The notes under the pieces: model-generated
Told to the model about the DNA's origin: nothing
Seen by the model: the letters and a program-made list of their open reading frames with translations, nothing else
Databases searched by the model: none
Made by a program: the position numbers and the translations under genes
In this document: positions 17,003-26,783 of the stretch, in pieces
Position numbering within the stretch: position 1 is the stretch's first letter
Layout: each line of letters starts with the position of its first letter
Assembly (NCBI GenBank): GCA_013361095.1
Contig: JAATWA010000001.1
Span: forward strand, 2,458,501 to 2,522,500
DNA length: 64,000 nt
Direction: 5' to 3'
Source of the DNA: Pseudanabaena biceps
GTDB lineage: Bacteria; Cyanobacteriota; Cyanobacteriia; Pseudanabaenales; Pseudanabaenaceae

Positions 17003-18703
17003 TTGGACTTTGGAAAAAATTGAAGCAAAAAATGGATAAACGAGCCATTCAGTAAGCCCTAAATATTGGACATGAGAAATGGAAGCACTCATAATTCAGG
17101 AGTACGAAAATAGTAGTATATGCCAGAATCAGCAGAAATCAGGCAGAGATTTTAGGAGCAGAAGCAGGAGATTTGCATTTTTTAATGACAGGAAGGCGAG
17201 GACGAGGAGGCTGATTTTCTCCAGATTTGCGCCCAGAAGAATAACCACGGTTTTTGGGAGAACCGGCAGGGGAACCCAACTGAGAAATAATTCGGAACCC
17301 AGTCCTGCTGAACCTTTGAAGGAGAAATGCGAGTAGAAGAAACGGGCAAGAGATGCTTCTCCCAAGGACGCGGAAGAGAAACCGCGAGGGAATGAGCCGC
17401 CCAAAGTTGGACATAAGCTAGCATCACAAACTTAACCCACTGCTGTTCATGCTCGACATTACTGAGTTTCAAAAGCGGTCAAAAGCAAATTCTGTTTTCC
17501 AAAGCGAAAAGAATGTTCGAGGTCAAAACGTTGACGGTATGATTGATAGGATTGCAGCGATGATAATTCGCCTCGTCGTTCACCAATGACGATTAGCCAC
17601 ATGGACTTAAACAGAGATTTTCCAGAATCATCAATACTCTCGATTCGCAATAAAGTAAAGGGAAACTTATGGGTGGGTGTAGCCTTCCCACCACGCATCA
17701 GCATATTCGCCCAAGCGGTAATCGTGACATTAACAATTCGTCCACGGCGATTTTCATATGAAAACTGGGTCACCGAACTTGGTTCATGCCATGTATCTGG
17801 CTCTTTGAGCGCAAACCGCGCCCCATACCAAGTGGGATGTCCTTTGCCCACAGGTGTTTCGGAAATTACGGGACTTTGATAAAACACCCGATTACTACGC
17901 GACCTTGCCACAGTTACGAGATTTTGGTGTTCTTGCAATGGCGATAGGAATTGTTTGTTGCCATAAGCGCTATCAACTGCGTTTACACATAATTCCTTAT
18001 TCCAAGCTAATTTAGGGTTACTCAAAACCGCCTTCAGTTGCTCGATTCCTTTCTGATTACTGTTTGATTCTGTCAATATCCGACTCATGTCTAAGGGAAT
18101 TGTCCATGGCGCGTCTCCTTCTTGTCGTTCGGGTATCACCGCCAACATCGAATAGTTGTGTCCGATTGTTATCGGTTTATTGCCTTTGATCTGCGTCGGT
18201 TGATATACCATTCCTCGATCTGCCAGTGTTTTGGCAAATTGACGCTCTAAGCTCGTGCAGTCTAGTCCTAACAGGTAAAATGGGCATTGCTCTGGTTTCT
18301 GTACTACCTCGGCTATCAATTCGAGTAATGGCATCTCTTCCTTCTCTCGCGGTTGGCTATCTTCTCCCTCACCATTTTCTACTTTTGATACTTCGCGAAA
18401 TGACAATGCTCCTATGGCTTTGAATAGCGCACTGTGTCCTCGCCGAAATAGTGGATTCAAACTTAATTTCACGACACTGGCTGTCTTATTATTACTACAC
18501 AGTGCATCCAACAACTCCATGGTGCTGTCTGCTAAATTCTTGAATTGGCTGTGCAACTCGCCACGGAATTTTTGAAATTCTGTCTCTGTGACAATTATTG
18601 CCATAATGGGGGGAGGGATGATGATTTGTTTTTGGTTGAAACTCTCATTATCCCTTTTCGCTTAATGCCGATCTTTTTTGCTTCATTCTTGTCCAAAGTC
18701 CAA
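17003..18703 (-). mobile_element. Insertion sequence with TTGGACTTTGG ends (family uncertain)
   Basis: Terminal inverted repeats start TTGGACTTTGG at 17003 and, inverted, at 18703; both continue with AAnAATTGAAGCAAAAAA-like sequence. About 1.7 kb contains one degenerate transposase on the minus strand. The left end abuts the IS256 fragment and no target duplication is visible. Two end fragments of the same element recur at 50409-50573 and 50575-50825. Confidence 0.85.
17139..18604 (-). pseudogene. Frameshifted transposase of the TTGGAC element
   Basis: The main frame (18604 to 17459, 381 residues) encodes a DDE-type transposase with FYLLGLDCTSLERQ, NAVDSAYGN and the C-terminal YRQRFDLEHSFRFGKQN, which carries the last acidic residue. 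After that the frame is broken near 17461: a second frame continues with VEHEQQWVKFVMLAYVQLWA, and near 17300 a third takes over with IISQLGSPAGSPKNRGYSSG before the stop at 17139. Joining the three gives one continuous transposase of about 480 residues. I recognise it as a cyanobacterial transposase but cannot assign a family with confidence. Confidence 0.8.
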
Positions 18704-18710
18704 TCCTAAT

Positions 18711-18741
18711 AAAAAAGGCAGCGCATTGTGCTGCCTTTTTT
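18711..18741. terminator. Rho-independent terminator-like hairpin
   Basis: AAAAAAGGCAGC and its inverse complement flank a 7-nt loop, with A- and T-tracts on both sides. It lies 1 base past the stop of the minus-strand PCP_red gene and would end that transcript. Confidence 0.85.
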
Positions 18742-18742
18742 A

Positions 18743-18925
18743 TTATTTTTTGCTCATGGACATCCACTTCTGATTTGCCAAATCATAAATCTCTGAGCTT
18801 ACTTCCCTAGAATCCATTCCTCTCGCAAATTTTTCGACTTCTCTCCGCACCAAAAATCTACCCCAAAAAGGAACTTCCTTTAACTTAGTCTCTGCCTCAG
18901 TTGACCAACTTATCGACTCACTCAT
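18743..18925 (-). CDS. Small PCP_red-domain protein
   Basis: This 60-residue protein matches, by eye, the short PCP_red domain found at the C-terminus of the dark-operative protochlorophyllide reductase subunit BchB/ChlB. It has W-x(3)-A-x(2)-KL near residues 7-15, PFWGRFLVRREVEKFAR at 20-36, and a following Glu/Ile-rich helix. Stand-alone versions are common in cyanobacteria and their function is unknown; a tetrapyrrole link is inference. It lies 89 bases after the Rieske oxygenase gene on the same strand, with a palindrome between them. Confidence 0.75.
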   Translation of the reverse strand: MSESISWSTEAETKLKEVPFWGRFLVRREVEKFARGMDSREVSSEIYDLANQKWMSMSKK

Positions 18926-18979
18926 ACTTTTATTCCTCTTATTCCTAAATATATTTTATAAATCCGCTTCAAGTAAGCG

Positions 18980-19020
18980 AGTTAGATATTTCCCTGCCTT
19001 CGGCAGGGAAATATCTAACT
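18980..19020. repeat. Perfect palindrome overlapping the Rieske gene stop
   Basis: AGTTAGATATTTCCCTGCC and its inverse complement flank TTC. The right arm contains the stop codon of the minus-strand gene ending at 19015. Confidence 0.9.
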
Positions 19021-20049
19021 CCAACCCATCTGCACTGCTTGATTATAGAATTTGCGGTAAGCCAACTCCAACGCATCAGAAGGCGCATGAATCTCAGCCG
19101 TGAGATCTTGAGGCGCTGCACCTGCTTGGATTTTTACAGCATTATTGTCCTGAACAAATGTTTTTACAACATCCCGCCGCATAAAACTATCCGCTAGAGG
19201 AGTCGTCACAAAATTACGAATATGCAACCACTTCGTAATAGTTTTAGTCTCATTTACGGGCAAATGTACCAAAAACAGAACAAACTGAAACTTCCCAAAT
19301 TGTAAATCAACCCTAGACACATTAGGCATATAGAAAGTAGCGCGAAAAACGCCAGCAGGTGGATCATTGCCTAAAATAAACTTGAGAGAATATGCTGGCT
19401 TCGTCTCAAAGGTGATAAAGCCACTCGCACTCCATTCTCCTTGTTCCAATTTATAAGCTTGCACCATTGGCTCTTGTTTATTGCCAAAAGCAGTTGCATG
19501 GACAAAAGGGGCATGAGCCATATCGATAGTATTAGCGAGTACCCTTGTGTAATGTCCGTCCCATGCAAAATCTCCATGTACTGATCTCCATCCCGACTCA
19601 TCAAACTCTTTTAAAGGCGGTATCGGCGGACATTCTTCAACTGGCAAATCACCCCAAAAAAGCCACACCAAACCGTATTTTTCTTGTACTGGGTATGATT
19701 GCAATCTTGCTCTTTTGGGAATAGAAACATCAGGCTGATTGGCAGGAATATGACTACAGACTCCATCAGACTCATAGCGCCAACCATGATAAGGACAATG
19801 GATGCAATTACCTTCGACCCAACCTGCCGCCAACTCACTACCCCGATGTACACACCGCCCATCTAATGCAATTATCTGTCCCTCTGTACCTCTATACAGA
19901 ACTAGGTCATGTCCCATAAATTTAATGGTCTTGGGCTTAGTGGAGATGGCAACACTATGTTCGATACCATACCAAAAATTTTTCAGTATTTTGGAGCTGC
20001 TGGAGAGGCTAGATAGCAATGGTTGCATTCTATTGTTTGTGATTTCCAT
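19015..20049 (-). CDS. Rieske non-haem iron oxygenase (pheophorbide-oxygenase-like)
   Basis: This 344-residue protein has the alpha-subunit layout of ring-hydroxylating oxygenases. A Rieske [2Fe-2S] site is formed by CVHRG and CIHCPYHGWRY (about 66-89). The mononuclear iron site is NTIDMAHAPFVH (about 175-186), with the family's Asp-x2-His-x4-His pattern. The compact Rieske domain and overall length resemble plant and cyanobacterial pheophorbide a oxygenase, chlorophyllide a oxygenase and Tic55 relatives. No C-terminal membrane helix is obvious. The substrate is unknown; a chlorophyll-breakdown or tetrapyrrole role fits the PCP_red neighbour, but this is inference. Confidence 0.85.
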   Translation of the reverse strand: MEITNNRMQPLLSSLSSSSKILKNFWYGIEHSVAISTKPKTIKFMGHDLVLYRGTEGQIIALDGRCVHRGSELAAGWVEGNCIHCPYHGWRYESDGVCSHIPANQPDVSIPKRARLQSYPVQEKYGLVWLFWGDLPVEECPPIPPLKEFDESGWRSVHGDFAWDGHYTRVLANTIDMAHAPFVHATAFGNKQEPMVQAYKLEQGEWSASGFITFETKPAYSLKFILGNDPPAGVFRATFYMPNVSRVDLQFGKFQFVLFLVHLPVNETKTITKWLHIRNFVTTPLADSFMRRDVVKTFVQDNNAVKIQAGAAPQDLTAEIHAPSDALELAYRKFYNQAVQMGWS

Positions 20050-20598
20050 ATTGAAATTCAGGGTATCAAAAATGCGTCACTACTGGCGAATTTTTATTTC
20101 TACTTTAGCAGTAATTTTTCCATAAAAGAAAGTTTGTACGCCTTCTTCAGAGTCGCTTGTAGAACTCCAAAACTAGTAAAGCAAAAAAAGAATGATTAAA
20201 ATATTGCAAACACGAAGAAAAAATGTAGCCACCATCATCACTGCAAAGTATATGTATCGAATGACACAATTAAATTCTAATATGCAGGCTGAATATAATC
20301 AGCTTTTCCCTATTGAATTCGGATTACCTTCTTTGTAATTAGCTATGTCAAGCCTTGTTTTACAGCTATTTGGCGTATATACAGATTATTTGATCATCCT
20401 ACTAACTTATACTTTCTTTTGAATAGTGATATTTATATTTAGCGCTATTATTAATAAATGTAACAATAGCTTTAAGTATTCCTAAGATTTGTGTTTAAAA
20501 TAACACCAATGATTTTTATGTATAACTATTAACCTAGTTAATTTTGAATATACATAAAAGTCCACAACTATTTGGTGTGAACTAGGGAAGGGGCTGAA
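20050..20598. other. Gene-poor intergenic region
   Basis: About 550 bases of A+T-rich DNA separate divergently transcribed genes. I see no coding frame with family likeness and no long palindrome, unlike most other gaps here. It must hold the promoters of both neighbours, but no element is distinct enough to call. Confidence 0.5.
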
Positions 20599-21249
20599 AT
20601 GGCAATGTTCTTGTATCCTGTATATACAGTATGTCATGCATTTTTGTTGATATGGGCGCATTACCTTTATGCAGAATCTCACCAAGTTGGTTTAATTATT
20701 CTCATCGCTATCATTACTGCGATCGTCTACGATAATTTAATCATTAGTATTGGACGTTGGATTGGCAAAGGAAAAACTCTTTTGACTCTCAGTCAGCCAC
20801 GTTTTTTGGGACATGTTATTCTAACTCCACTATCGATAATTGCTGCATATGGTCTGTGCTTTCACGCTGGTCTAGGTTGGGCAAATCAACCAATTTCAAT
20901 ATTACTAAGTGCTTTAGTTGCTCTTAGTTTAATTGCTGCTGAAATATTAACCTATTACAAAAAATTTGAGCCTAAAATTGCTGTCTTCCAAGGCACAATA
21001 CGCTATACAAATAGTGCATACAAAATACCCCCCATACCTTCTATCATTACTACAATTATTGTTGGTATTTTAGGCGTGGTTATCTGGTATCAACTAAATT
21101 CATCTTGGCTATTAATTAGTAGCATTATAATGTTTTTCGGTGGTGCGATCCCTCAACGTTTAGCAGGGCCTCTAATTTGCTCTGGAGTCGAAGTAGTGCT
21201 AATCCTAGGTTTCTGCATGACCACAATGCAACTCCAGTCGGTTATCTAA
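20599..21249 (+). CDS. Polytopic membrane protein of unknown function
   Basis: This 216-residue protein has about seven hydrophobic segments: near residues 5-20, 28-48, 68-90, 96-116, 144-163, 168-185 and 190-210. The loop QPRFLGHVILTPLS after the second segment is its most distinctive feature. I do not recognise the family. GGGAAGGGGC lies a few bases upstream of ATG 20599. It is followed by a 630-base gap and then the secreted-protein locus on the same strand; whether it belongs to that locus is unclear. Confidence 0.65.
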   Translation: MAMFLYPVYTVCHAFLLIWAHYLYAESHQVGLIILIAIITAIVYDNLIISIGRWIGKGKTLLTLSQPRFLGHVILTPLSIIAAYGLCFHAGLGWANQPISILLSALVALSLIAAEILTYYKKFEPKIAVFQGTIRYTNSAYKIPPIPSIITTIIVGILGVVIWYQLNSSWLLISSIIMFFGGAIPQRLAGPLICSGVEVVLILGFCMTTMQLQSVI

Positions 21250-21878
21250 ATTTAAGATTTACATTTCATTGTCAATCAAGCAAAATATATACAAAATATA
21301 TAAATGTCAGTATGTTTAATATGACTTAAAATCCAAGAATTGATTGGAAATACTCAAAACTTTTAATCAATTCTTGGATTTTCAACACAATTGACTATAG
21401 TTATATGTCTAAAATTATTAAACTTGCTTCTTGATAATTAAAAGTAAGTTCTGCTCTGAATCTTAGTAAAGAAATTTTTTGGTTTAGATTCTTTTATTTA
21501 CAATATACAGAAGCTGCACGTCTATAAGCCTTATTAGGCTACTACTTTATTTTTAAATTAGCTTTTTAATAATCCTTGACAAAACATTGTCTAAGATCAC
21601 TTTATTTATGTTTTTAAAGGTTTAATTTTGATAATCAATCAAATTATTTAGTCCACAACTGCCTAACAAAAAAGGCAATCATTTTAAACAATTTATTTGT
21701 TTACTAAAACACCCAACTAGGTTATCCTTAAATCAAATGTGTTTAGAATATTTAACCGCAAAATTTAGGTATCTCAAAACACATTAACTTCTAGACTTTA
21801 GTTATTTTTAATAATCACTAATATCTAGGAATGCTTTCAAATCAAAATACTCACAAATAAATCTTTGGAGATTTAATA
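21250..21878. other. Long A+T-rich leader/intergenic region
   Basis: There is no convincing gene. It contains the inverted repeat at 21328-21382 and a TTGACA hexamer at 21576-21581, which might be a -35 box. Its -10 partner is poor. GGAG at 21867-21870 is the ribosome site of the next gene. Confidence 0.45.
21328..21382. repeat. Inverted repeat, 18-bp arms, 19-nt loop
   Basis: AAAATCCAAGAATTGATT is perfectly repeated in inverse. The motif CCAAGAATTGATTGG also occurs singly at about 36924-36938, downstream of another palindrome. It may terminate the membrane-protein gene. Confidence 0.8.
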
Positions 21879-22403
21879 ATGCGTCTATCTGCTCTAGGTC
21901 TGATTGGTGGCGCTTTGCTAGCTGGTACTGTTAGCGTAGCCTCTGCTTCTGCACAACAAGCTTCCATCTCTGGCTCAGTAACCTTTACTACCCCCGCAGG
22001 CTTTACATCCACCGTCTCGGCTGAATCAGTATTGCCCGCAGGTTTTGCTTTTGTTCCTACTACTGGTTCTGTTCTAACTCCTGCTGATCCAGTCGCTGGC
22101 ACCTCCGCAACACTTTCTGATGCACAAGTATTAGTAGCTCCTGCTTACAACTTGCTTGGCTTCTCCATTGCTGCCACTTCTTTGTCTGTTGGTTCATCTG
22201 TTGCACCTACTGCTTCTAACACGTCCTCTTTCACTGCTGCTGCTGCAACTATTTTGACAAATTCAGCTAAAGCTGTAATTGTGGGCCCTGCTGGTGCTGA
22301 ATTCAATGATCCTGTTACTGGTGCTCTTGCGTATAGCTCAGCAAACATCGAGTTTATTTCAGCAATCATCAAGGCTGGTGCTGGTGTTAGCGGTCTAGAA
22401 TAG
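21879..22403 (+). CDS. Small secreted protein, paralogue 1
   Basis: This 174-residue protein has a clear signal peptide with cleavage likely after SASA (about 25). The mature protein begins QQASISGSVTF and is rich in Ala, Ser, Thr, Val and Gly, with no Cys. That composition fits an extended beta-rich surface or fibre protein. It shares with the next gene QQASISG, a SAESVLPAG block, an AAATILTNSA block and the last residues IIKAGAGVSGLE. The end motif is almost the same in the paralogue (IIRAGAGVNGLD), so it may be a sorting or assembly signal. Its ribosome site is good (GGAG at 21867). I know no named family. Confidence 0.75.
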   Translation: MRLSALGLIGGALLAGTVSVASASAQQASISGSVTFTTPAGFTSTVSAESVLPAGFAFVPTTGSVLTPADPVAGTSATLSDAQVLVAPAYNLLGFSIAATSLSVGSSVAPTASNTSSFTAAAATILTNSAKAVIVGPAGAEFNDPVTGALAYSSANIEFISAIIKAGAGVSGLE

Positions 22404-22451
22404 TTCTCATAAGATGAGTTGCTTCTGCATATAGATAGAAGATCATAAAAT

Positions 22452-22491
22452 AAAAAGATAGAGTAGATATTGCATCTATCCTATCTTTTTT
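22452..22491 (+). terminator. Rho-independent terminator
   Basis: A stem AAAAAGATAGAGTAGAT with its near-complement is followed by a run of eight T. It lies 49 bases after the first secreted-protein gene, so that gene can be expressed as a single unit. The 300 bases beyond it up to the next gene show nothing recognisable. Confidence 0.85.
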
Positions 22492-22822
22492 TTGTTTTTT
22501 GAGCTTTTCTCAAGCAGCAAGACGCAATTAAATATATGGCGGTAGTCAGTTAGGCACTGGTTGCTAAAGAAGTGATAAATAGTTGTAAGGCTTATCCAGC
22601 AAAGATTTATGGCGATTGACTGCAAAACCGTGAAAAGCTTGACCAGAAATACTTTGAGCGACTCATCCCTCTTTAACAGTCCAGTGTCTAGGTTAATTTA
22701 TGTATGTAACGATTTTAAATTGTTGCCGATAATGTCTTCTTTAGAATATTGTTTTAGACATTACAGTAACTCCCATGATTAGTTTATTAATTCAAGTTTT
22801 CATCCAAAAAATTAGCATAACT

Positions 22823-23320
22823 ATGTTTGCAACTAAATCTTTGAACAAAATCAGCTTATTTACTATACTGAGTGGAATCTCTGTATTTTCTGTCAATGTT
22901 GGCTCATCTCAAGCTCAACAAGCCTCTATTTCAGGAGCTGCTTCCTATACAAGTGGCGGTATGGTCATGGAAAATTTTGATCCAGGCACTGGTAATCTTA
23001 CTTCCAGAAATATTACTGGACCAACTGCCATTACTACCGTCTCAGGTGAATCGATTTTACCCGCAGGACTATTTTTTCAGGGTAATCTCATAGTTACACC
23101 TGCATATGGTGAAGTTGTCGCTGGCACTGGGATTAATGGCGTTACGTCACTGTCTTTAGGTACAGATGGTGGCGTTCAGGTTACCCCCGAAAATACTACA
23201 TTTAGCCGTGCTGCTGCCCAAACTTTAACTAATGCAGCAGCAGGTGGTTTAGTTAATCCCAACCTAGATCTAATCATCGGCATCATTCGAGCTGGAGCTG
23301 GCGTGAATGGTCTAGACTAA
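22823..23320 (+). CDS. Small secreted protein, paralogue 2
   Basis: This 165-residue exported protein starts at ATG 22823, which opens directly on a signal peptide; an earlier in-frame ATG at 22775 would put 16 odd residues before it. Cleavage is probably after SSQA, giving a mature start QQASISGAASY as in the paralogue. Conserved blocks are SGESILPAG, RAAAQTLTNAA and the terminal IIRAGAGVNGLD. The middle differs, so the two genes have diverged under apparent constraint at the ends. It is followed after 105 bases by the large outer-membrane-like protein. Confidence 0.72.
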   Translation: MFATKSLNKISLFTILSGISVFSVNVGSSQAQQASISGAASYTSGGMVMENFDPGTGNLTSRNITGPTAITTVSGESILPAGLFFQGNLIVTPAYGEVVAGTGINGVTSLSLGTDGGVQVTPENTTFSRAAAQTLTNAAAGGLVNPNLDLIIGIIRAGAGVNGLD

Positions 23321-23425
23321 ATTGCTGTTCTATACTTAGATTCAAATCTATGTAATTAAATTCAAACTAATTAGATTCAAATATTCAGCAAATTAAGATT
23401 TAAATATCAAAATTATTAAACAACT

Positions 23426-26086
23426 ATGCCCCAATTTAAGACAAGATCTGTCAAAGTTGGGAGTGGAATTCTAATATGTCTGCTGGTAATCACTGTTCCT
23501 CTCAAAGCACAGTCTCAATCTCTACCGCCCAGTCCTACTATTCCTATTGACCCCACTAAAATCCCTGAGCAGATATTAGAACAAACCAATCCTGTACTGC
23601 CTCAAAATCCATCTTTAGTTCCTTCCTCTCAGCAGGTAAAGCCCTCACAAATTAATCAAGTAATTGAATTTGCAATTACTACTACCTCTGTCCGCTATCC
23701 ATGGCTAACTAACCCAACTGACAAGTTAACGTTTTCACCCACAATATTTAATCCCAGCAACTCTGAGAGATATCTTGATACTGATATTCGGTTTGCCAAC
23801 AAAAATCCTAATATAGTAAAATTAACCTATGGTTATTTCCCTAAGAATGAGCAGTTTTATTGGGTATTGCCTAACAACCGAATTGTTATTGAGACTCAGG
23901 GATATCAGGCTGGAGTTATTCAGCAAGGGCAAGCAACTGACTTAAATTTCAGTTCGGTAATTACTCTTTCACGGGCGTTGACTGGTAACCAAGTTGTCAC
24001 TACACTTCCAGAAGTTTTTCCTGAAATTACAAACAACCAAAATCCCGCAACGTTTTCAGTTCAGACCACCGTAGGTCAGATAATTAATCCACCAGGAACG
24101 ATTGCATCGCCAGTAGTCATTAATTCAGGAATTAATCTTAACGCGCCTAATGTAACTATTATTAGAAATGAAACTGGAACTGGTTCGACGAATAGCCCAC
24201 AAGGTGGAGGATCAAATTTCGGAAATCTGGAAGCTCAAAATACTCCTCAAGTTATTCAAGGTTTTCCCACTGTAAATTTACAAGCTATATTTGGGAATGG
24301 ATCTATTCCTTTCCGAGAAGGTTCTGTGGTGTCTGAAGCAGGCTTGGCTGAATTAGGTCTATCTTTGGGGGGAACTAGTAACCAAACTCTTAAAGGGTTC
24401 TCTTCTTTTGCAGGAATTAAAGTTTTGCAACCTGATAAGTTTGATAATTTCGACTTGCTGCAAATCCTCACTCGCCCTAATCTTAAGCAATCTGAGAGAG
24501 AATTTTATTATCTTAACTCTCTCTTTTGGGCTGATCTTGGTCAGAGAACACCGCAGGTAGTCACTAGGCTAAATCGGAGTAACAGCTCATGGCAAAGGTT
24601 ATATATCAGTAGACCTGTTAACCAAAGCATGATTAGTTACGATGCTAAAGAAATAAAGGCTAAGTTTGATAACCGATTTGTTAATTTAGGGGTGTCAATT
24701 AGTTACTCATTTGACAAAGGTAGCCTTAACTTTTCACAGAGTGTTAATAATACTTTGGGGATGCTTCTTGGTAGTGCATTTGTGGTTTTAGATCCTCAAA
24801 ATTTACAAGATAGAGTAGAAGAAGCGAAGAAGTTTCGCGATGATAGCGCTAAAAATAATGTTGTCAGCTTTACACCTTTAGCTACTGCTGCAACGCCTGA
24901 ACAGAGACAACAAATCAACCAACGACTAAATACTAGTCTTCTGTATAGCTCACTCTCTAGTCCATTGGAGCAGGTTTCTGGCAATCTGGCAATTGATAGC
25001 AATATCACTCCTTCTAGTTCTAATTTATTCCAAGTTAAAACTGGTTTATACCGCAGATTGGTTCAATTCTTAGACCAAGATATTCAAAGAAGCCAAGGCG
25101 ATACGATCATCTCTAATCTGCGGACAAATGTTAACAAGTTTGGTCCGCTTACATTTCTGGACTCACAAATTCCCACTGATTTAACAGGATTTTTGCCTTC
25201 TAATGAGTCTTTTGCTTCTGAAGTTGTCCTCACCGCCCCCGATGGTCGTCAGTTTGTAGACAGCATAAATTCTAGTGATCCTTCCTTTACAACTATTCCC
25301 ACAGGTATTCGGCGATTGGCGATCGCCTTTGATCGGATTGAACTGAGGCGCATTGATCGGGAGTCTGGAAAGTTTTCTAGTTATCTAGGTAGTGTCTCTT
25401 TGCCGAGTATAGAAGCTGCTTGGACAGGATCGATTAATAACTTGAACTATTCTATTTCTTCTGGTTTATGGTTTAATGTTGCGCCAAATTCGGCAGGAAA
25501 TGTCTCTAACAACACTTTAGGAACTAGTGAGCCTAGTATTGGAGCTTTTTTAAATGGTCTAATCGTTTGGAATACGAGTAGTGTGGAGACTGGTGAGAAT
25601 AATGCGGTTACGGCTGTGACTACTCAATCTCCTGTAATTAGAGTCTCTTTGAATAGTGCCACTAATTCTAATAACGCATCTTTTGTTAATTTGTCTTACA
25701 CAATATCGCGACAGATGCAGGGAATGAGCTTTTCTGTAACCCCTGGGGTTGTTTTTGCGGATCAGAAAACTAGCTTTAAAACCATTAGCTTTTTACAAAG
25801 TAGTCTCAACTTAGGAGATTTGAGCTTTCGTTCTAGTTTAGAACTTGATGACAGCTTACTTTGGTCACTGGAAACGGTTAAACCAGTAGGTACTGGCTGG
25901 TCAGTTGGAGCCTTTATAAAAAGCTCTCGTGAGATTAATCAAGGCTTTGATAGTCGTGTTAATGAGACTAATTATGGGTTGCTATTTAGATATCAAATTC
26001 CCCAGACTCCTACTTCTATTGAAGCTCAGTTGGGTAATAGTAGTTCGGGAATTGATTTAAGAATTAGGGGGAATTTACGACTCTAA
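23426..26086 (+). CDS. Predicted outer-membrane beta-barrel protein, large
   Basis: This 886-residue exported protein has a signal peptide ending near KAQSQS. A Pro-rich segment (about 30-75) is followed by a soluble region with IEFAITTTSVRYPWL. The last 250 or so residues alternate hydrophobic and polar positions in short strands (for example FVNLSYTISRQMQGMSFSVTP), ending GIDLRIRGNLRL. Such an ending on a strand suits an outer-membrane barrel, although the last residue is Leu rather than Phe. I recognise no usher, secretin, TpsB or TonB signature. Placed after two small secreted paralogues, it is a candidate exporter or anchor for them. That is inference. Confidence 0.7.
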   Translation: MPQFKTRSVKVGSGILICLLVITVPLKAQSQSLPPSPTIPIDPTKIPEQILEQTNPVLPQNPSLVPSSQQVKPSQINQVIEFAITTTSVRYPWLTNPTDKLTFSPTIFNPSNSERYLDTDIRFANKNPNIVKLTYGYFPKNEQFYWVLPNNRIVIETQGYQAGVIQQGQATDLNFSSVITLSRALTGNQVVTTLPEVFPEITNNQNPATFSVQTTVGQIINPPGTIASPVVINSGINLNAPNVTIIRNETGTGSTNSPQGGGSNFGNLEAQNTPQVIQGFPTVNLQAIFGNGSIPFREGSVVSEAGLAELGLSLGGTSNQTLKGFSSFAGIKVLQPDKFDNFDLLQILTRPNLKQSEREFYYLNSLFWADLGQRTPQVVTRLNRSNSSWQRLYISRPVNQSMISYDAKEIKAKFDNRFVNLGVSISYSFDKGSLNFSQSVNNTLGMLLGSAFVVLDPQNLQDRVEEAKKFRDDSAKNNVVSFTPLATAATPEQRQQINQRLNTSLLYSSLSSPLEQVSGNLAIDSNITPSSSNLFQVKTGLYRRLVQFLDQDIQRSQGDTIISNLRTNVNKFGPLTFLDSQIPTDLTGFLPSNESFASEVVLTAPDGRQFVDSINSSDPSFTTIPTGIRRLAIAFDRIELRRIDRESGKFSSYLGSVSLPSIEAAWTGSINNLNYSISSGLWFNVAPNSAGNVSNNTLGTSEPSIGAFLNGLIVWNTSSVETGENNAVTAVTTQSPVIRVSLNSATNSNNASFVNLSYTISRQMQGMSFSVTPGVVFADQKTSFKTISFLQSSLNLGDLSFRSSLELDDSLLWSLETVKPVGTGWSVGAFIKSSREINQGFDSRVNETNYGLLFRYQIPQTPTSIEAQLGNSSSGIDLRIRGNLRL

Positions 26087-26091
26087 TTAGG

Positions 26092-26783
26092 GCTTGCTGA
26101 AAAAGCAAGAAAAGCATACAAGCAATGGTTTTCAAGGAGATCGAGAACTGATAAAATGCAAGGAAAAGCAGCAAAAGCAAGTAAAACCCTTGCACAAATA
26201 AAATTTCATGTACCGACAATCCCCCACAGGACAGCTATCATTCGAGGATTTCTACTTACCATTTGGCGGGAAACTGTCAGGAAAAAATCGATGGGTAAGA
26301 TTAGCGGAACTAGTACCGGGGGAACAATTTGAGAGTGCATATGCAGAACAATTCAGTGCAGGACAAGGAGCGCCAGCAAAGCCATTTCGGATGGCACTTG
26401 GGGCGCTGATAATCAAAGAGAAATTAGGGGCAAGCGACGAAGAGACAGTGGAACAGATCCGCGAGAATCCCTATTTACAATATTTCCTAGGCTTGTCAGA
26501 GTACAGCGACAAAGCCCCATTTGAAGCAAGCATGATGGTACATTTCCGCAAACGATTGAACCTAGAGATCGTGGGCAGAATCAACGAACGGATTGTGAAG
26601 CCTCCCAAAGAATCGGGACAAAAAGAGATAGAAGAAAAGCAGGACAAAAAAGAAGAGAAGAAAGAGAAAGAAGAGAACTTAGGAGAAAAGAATGTAGAAA
26701 AGGAACAGAGAGAAACAGAACCAGCAAACCAAGGAAAATTGCTGCTAGATGCAACAGTTGCGCCATCTGACATCCGTTATCCC
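26092..26783 (+). mobile_element. Truncated IS5/IS1182-like element
   Basis: It starts at GGGCTTGCTGAAAAAGCA, a left terminal repeat I know from cyanobacterial elements of this type. It contains the 5-prime part of the transposase and is cut by the IS256-family copy beginning at 26784. No matching right end was found downstream. Confidence 0.7.
26208..26783 (+). pseudogene. N-terminal part of a DUF772-type transposase
   Basis: About 190 residues remain. They begin MYRQSPTGQLSFEDFYLPFG and contain the DUF772-like region (FRMALGALIIKEKLGASDEE, SMMVHFRKRL). A Lys/Glu-rich linker follows, then LLLDATVAPSDIRYP, which holds the first catalytic Asp of the DDE domain. The frame then runs into the IS256 left end and stops. 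The rest of the DDE domain is missing, so this is dead. Confidence 0.83.

Noticed and set aside
21576..21604. Sigma-70-type promoter before the first secreted protein
   Set aside because: TTGACA is perfect, but no acceptable -10 box lies at the usual distance and it would give a 270-base leader.
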